Shown one piece after another: positions 6,253-6,939 of a DNA stretch of 6,939 nt (its first letter is position 1; the number at the start of each line of letters is the position of its first letter). The position numbers were made by a program, and so were the translations under genes. Below the pieces are notes generated by a model, which saw only the letters and a list, made by a program, of their open reading frames with translations, made no database searches and was not told where the DNA came from. The stretch comes from SIG607 sp045533195 (GTDB taxonomy: Bacteria > Bacillota > Clostridia > Oscillospirales > Acutalibacteraceae). The DNA lies in NCBI GenBank assembly GCA_045533195.1, contig JAZSHI010000049.1, positions 1-6,939 of the forward strand, written 5' to 3'.

Positions 6253-6288
6253 ACCTCTCTTGTTTATTAACAAGAGAGGTTTATTGTT
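6245..6288. terminator. Bidirectional hairpin terminator between convergent genes
   Basis: A perfect 20-bp stem (6245-6264 with 6269-6288) closes a TATT loop. The core CCTCTCTTGTT/AACAAGAGAGG is flanked by A-rich and T-rich arms, so a U-rich tail is available in both directions. The left arm includes the last codons and stop codon of the AraC-type gene. It can terminate that gene and also the convergent lipoprotein gene. Confidence 0.8.
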
Positions 6289-6316
6289 GCAAATAGTATC
6301 CAAGGTATAAAGCCTC

Positions 6317-6343
6317 AAGCTGAATTTACTGTCCGGCTTTTTT
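6317..6343 (+). terminator. Possible weak secondary terminator
   Basis: AAGCTG (6317-6322) can pair with CGGCTT (6334-6339) including one G-U pair, followed by a T run to 6343 and another T run just beyond. The stem is short and the loop is 11 nt, so it would only back up the strong hairpin before it. Confidence 0.25.
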
Positions 6344-6421
6344 ACGTTTTTTATATTGGTAAATGACTAGTTTTGTTACATTTGGCACAAACTGACTTCT
6401 TTGTTTGAGTTGTGTGCAAAA

Positions 6422-6442
6422 GATTATTCGCCATAAATAATC
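6422..6442 (-). terminator. Possible weak terminator after the lipoprotein gene
   Basis: GATTATT (6422-6428) and AATAATC (6436-6442) form a perfect 7-bp stem with a 7-nt loop overlapping the lipoprotein stop codon. On the minus strand it is followed by TTTT. It is AT-only apart from one G-C pair, so termination would be inefficient. Confidence 0.3.
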
Positions 6443-6926
6443 AACTGAGTAATACAATTTCATAGTATTTGCTGATTAAAAGCTCGAGTTCTTTATCATC
6501 ACAGCTGAAGTGGGTGGAAGATATGCAGTCACCCGCAGAATTAAAGGTTTCACCGTACCCGGCACACGAATAAAAGGTATACTGACCGTTTGAAAAGTTG
6601 ATTCTTACGACCCAGGGACCGTAAGAAAAACTGGGATCGACTGCTGCAGGAACAATGATGAGGGTATCAGTAAATTTAAGCTTAGAAAAATCATTTAGAA
6701 AATCTTCTTTATCTTCTACTGGTATAGTGTAAACAGGCTCGTATTTTGTATCAAATCCGGGGTGACCCGCCGATTCTTGATTACGCAGATCATAAAACTG
6801 CACTGTTACTACTTCTTCAGCGGGAATATCATAATGCTTTGACATAGGAATCATGATACAACCACTTAAAGATATAATTAAAACAAATGTCACTAGTACT
6901 GACAAAAATAGCTTATGTAGTTTCAT
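6441..6926 (-). CDS. Small lipoprotein of unknown function
   Basis: Predicted 161-aa membrane-anchored protein. The N-terminus has a positively charged start (MKLHK), a hydrophobic stretch (about residues 6-20) and the lipobox LSGC, so Cys23 should be lipidated after signal peptidase II cleavage. The mature part of about 139 residues faces outward and looks like mixed alpha/beta: TVQFYDLRN near 41-49, VVRINFSNGQYTFYS near 106-120, and a charged C-terminal helix. Three further cysteines occur (121, 134, 142). I do not recognise a family. The ATG at 6926 is preferred because AGGAGG (6934-6939) is 7 nt upstream; the ATG at 6932 is only 1 nt from it. It converges on the AraC-type gene and is not part of its operon. 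Its promoter lies beyond the window edge. Confidence 0.75.
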   Translation of the reverse strand: MKLHKLFLSVLVTFVLIISLSGCIMIPMSKHYDIPAEEVVTVQFYDLRNQESAGHPGFDTKYEPVYTIPVEDKEDFLNDFSKLKFTDTLIIVPAAVDPSFSYGPWVVRINFSNGQYTFYSCAGYGETFNSAGDCISSTHFSCDDKELELLISKYYEIVLLS

Positions 6927-6939
6927 AATCATTCCTCCT

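Noticed and set aside
6381..6420. Imperfect inverted repeat (TTTG..CACAA with TTGTG..CAAA) in the intergenic region.
   Set aside because: Short, interrupted pairing with a 19-nt loop and no T tail; no recognisable RNA family or operator.
1..6939. CRISPR arrays, tRNA or rRNA genes, phage or toxin-antitoxin modules.
   Set aside because: No repeat-spacer pattern, no cloverleaf or rRNA-like sequence, and no gene of those families was found on either strand.

Overview
The window looks like chromosomal DNA from a low-GC Gram-positive anaerobe, most likely a gut-type Clostridia (Bacillota). The grounds are AT-rich intergenic DNA, strong GGAGG-type ribosome binding sites, sigma-A-like promoters, a Gram-positive-style lipoprotein, a consensus cre (CcpA-type) site and the gene families present. 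Species and genus cannot be read from the sequence.

Region by region. Positions 1-315 hold no convincing gene. They contain a 259-bp segment bounded by a perfect 19-bp inverted repeat (37-55 / 277-295), with an internal bidirectional terminator and a short clostridial-type repeat, followed by a consensus cre-like palindrome at 301-314. Positions 316-5273 are a four-gene minus-strand cluster, in transcription order: a ten-helix DMT/EamA-type transporter, a right-handed beta-helix protein distantly like GH28/pectin lyase, a serine beta-lactamase-fold hydrolase, and a GH3 hydrolase of the NagZ (beta-N-acetylglucosaminidase) type. A divergent AraC-family regulator (5446-6252, plus strand) shares a 172-bp promoter region with the cluster. 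It ends in a 20-bp perfect hairpin. Beyond that, a convergent minus-strand gene (6441-6926) encodes a small lipoprotein of unknown function.

How the genes may work together. The layout is that of a regulated catabolic locus: the AraC-type protein probably controls the divergent operon, the transporter may move a small substrate or product, and three enzymes without signal peptides would act in the cytoplasm. GH3/NagZ next to a beta-lactamase-fold hydrolase recalls nagZ-amiE of Bacillus subtilis cell-wall fragment salvage, whereas the beta-helix protein points toward an acidic or plant-type glycan. The substrate is unresolved.

I see no clearly new molecular system. The items most worth a second look are the inverted-repeat element, the cre-like site at the wrong end of the operon, and the unusual all-cytoplasmic enzyme set.
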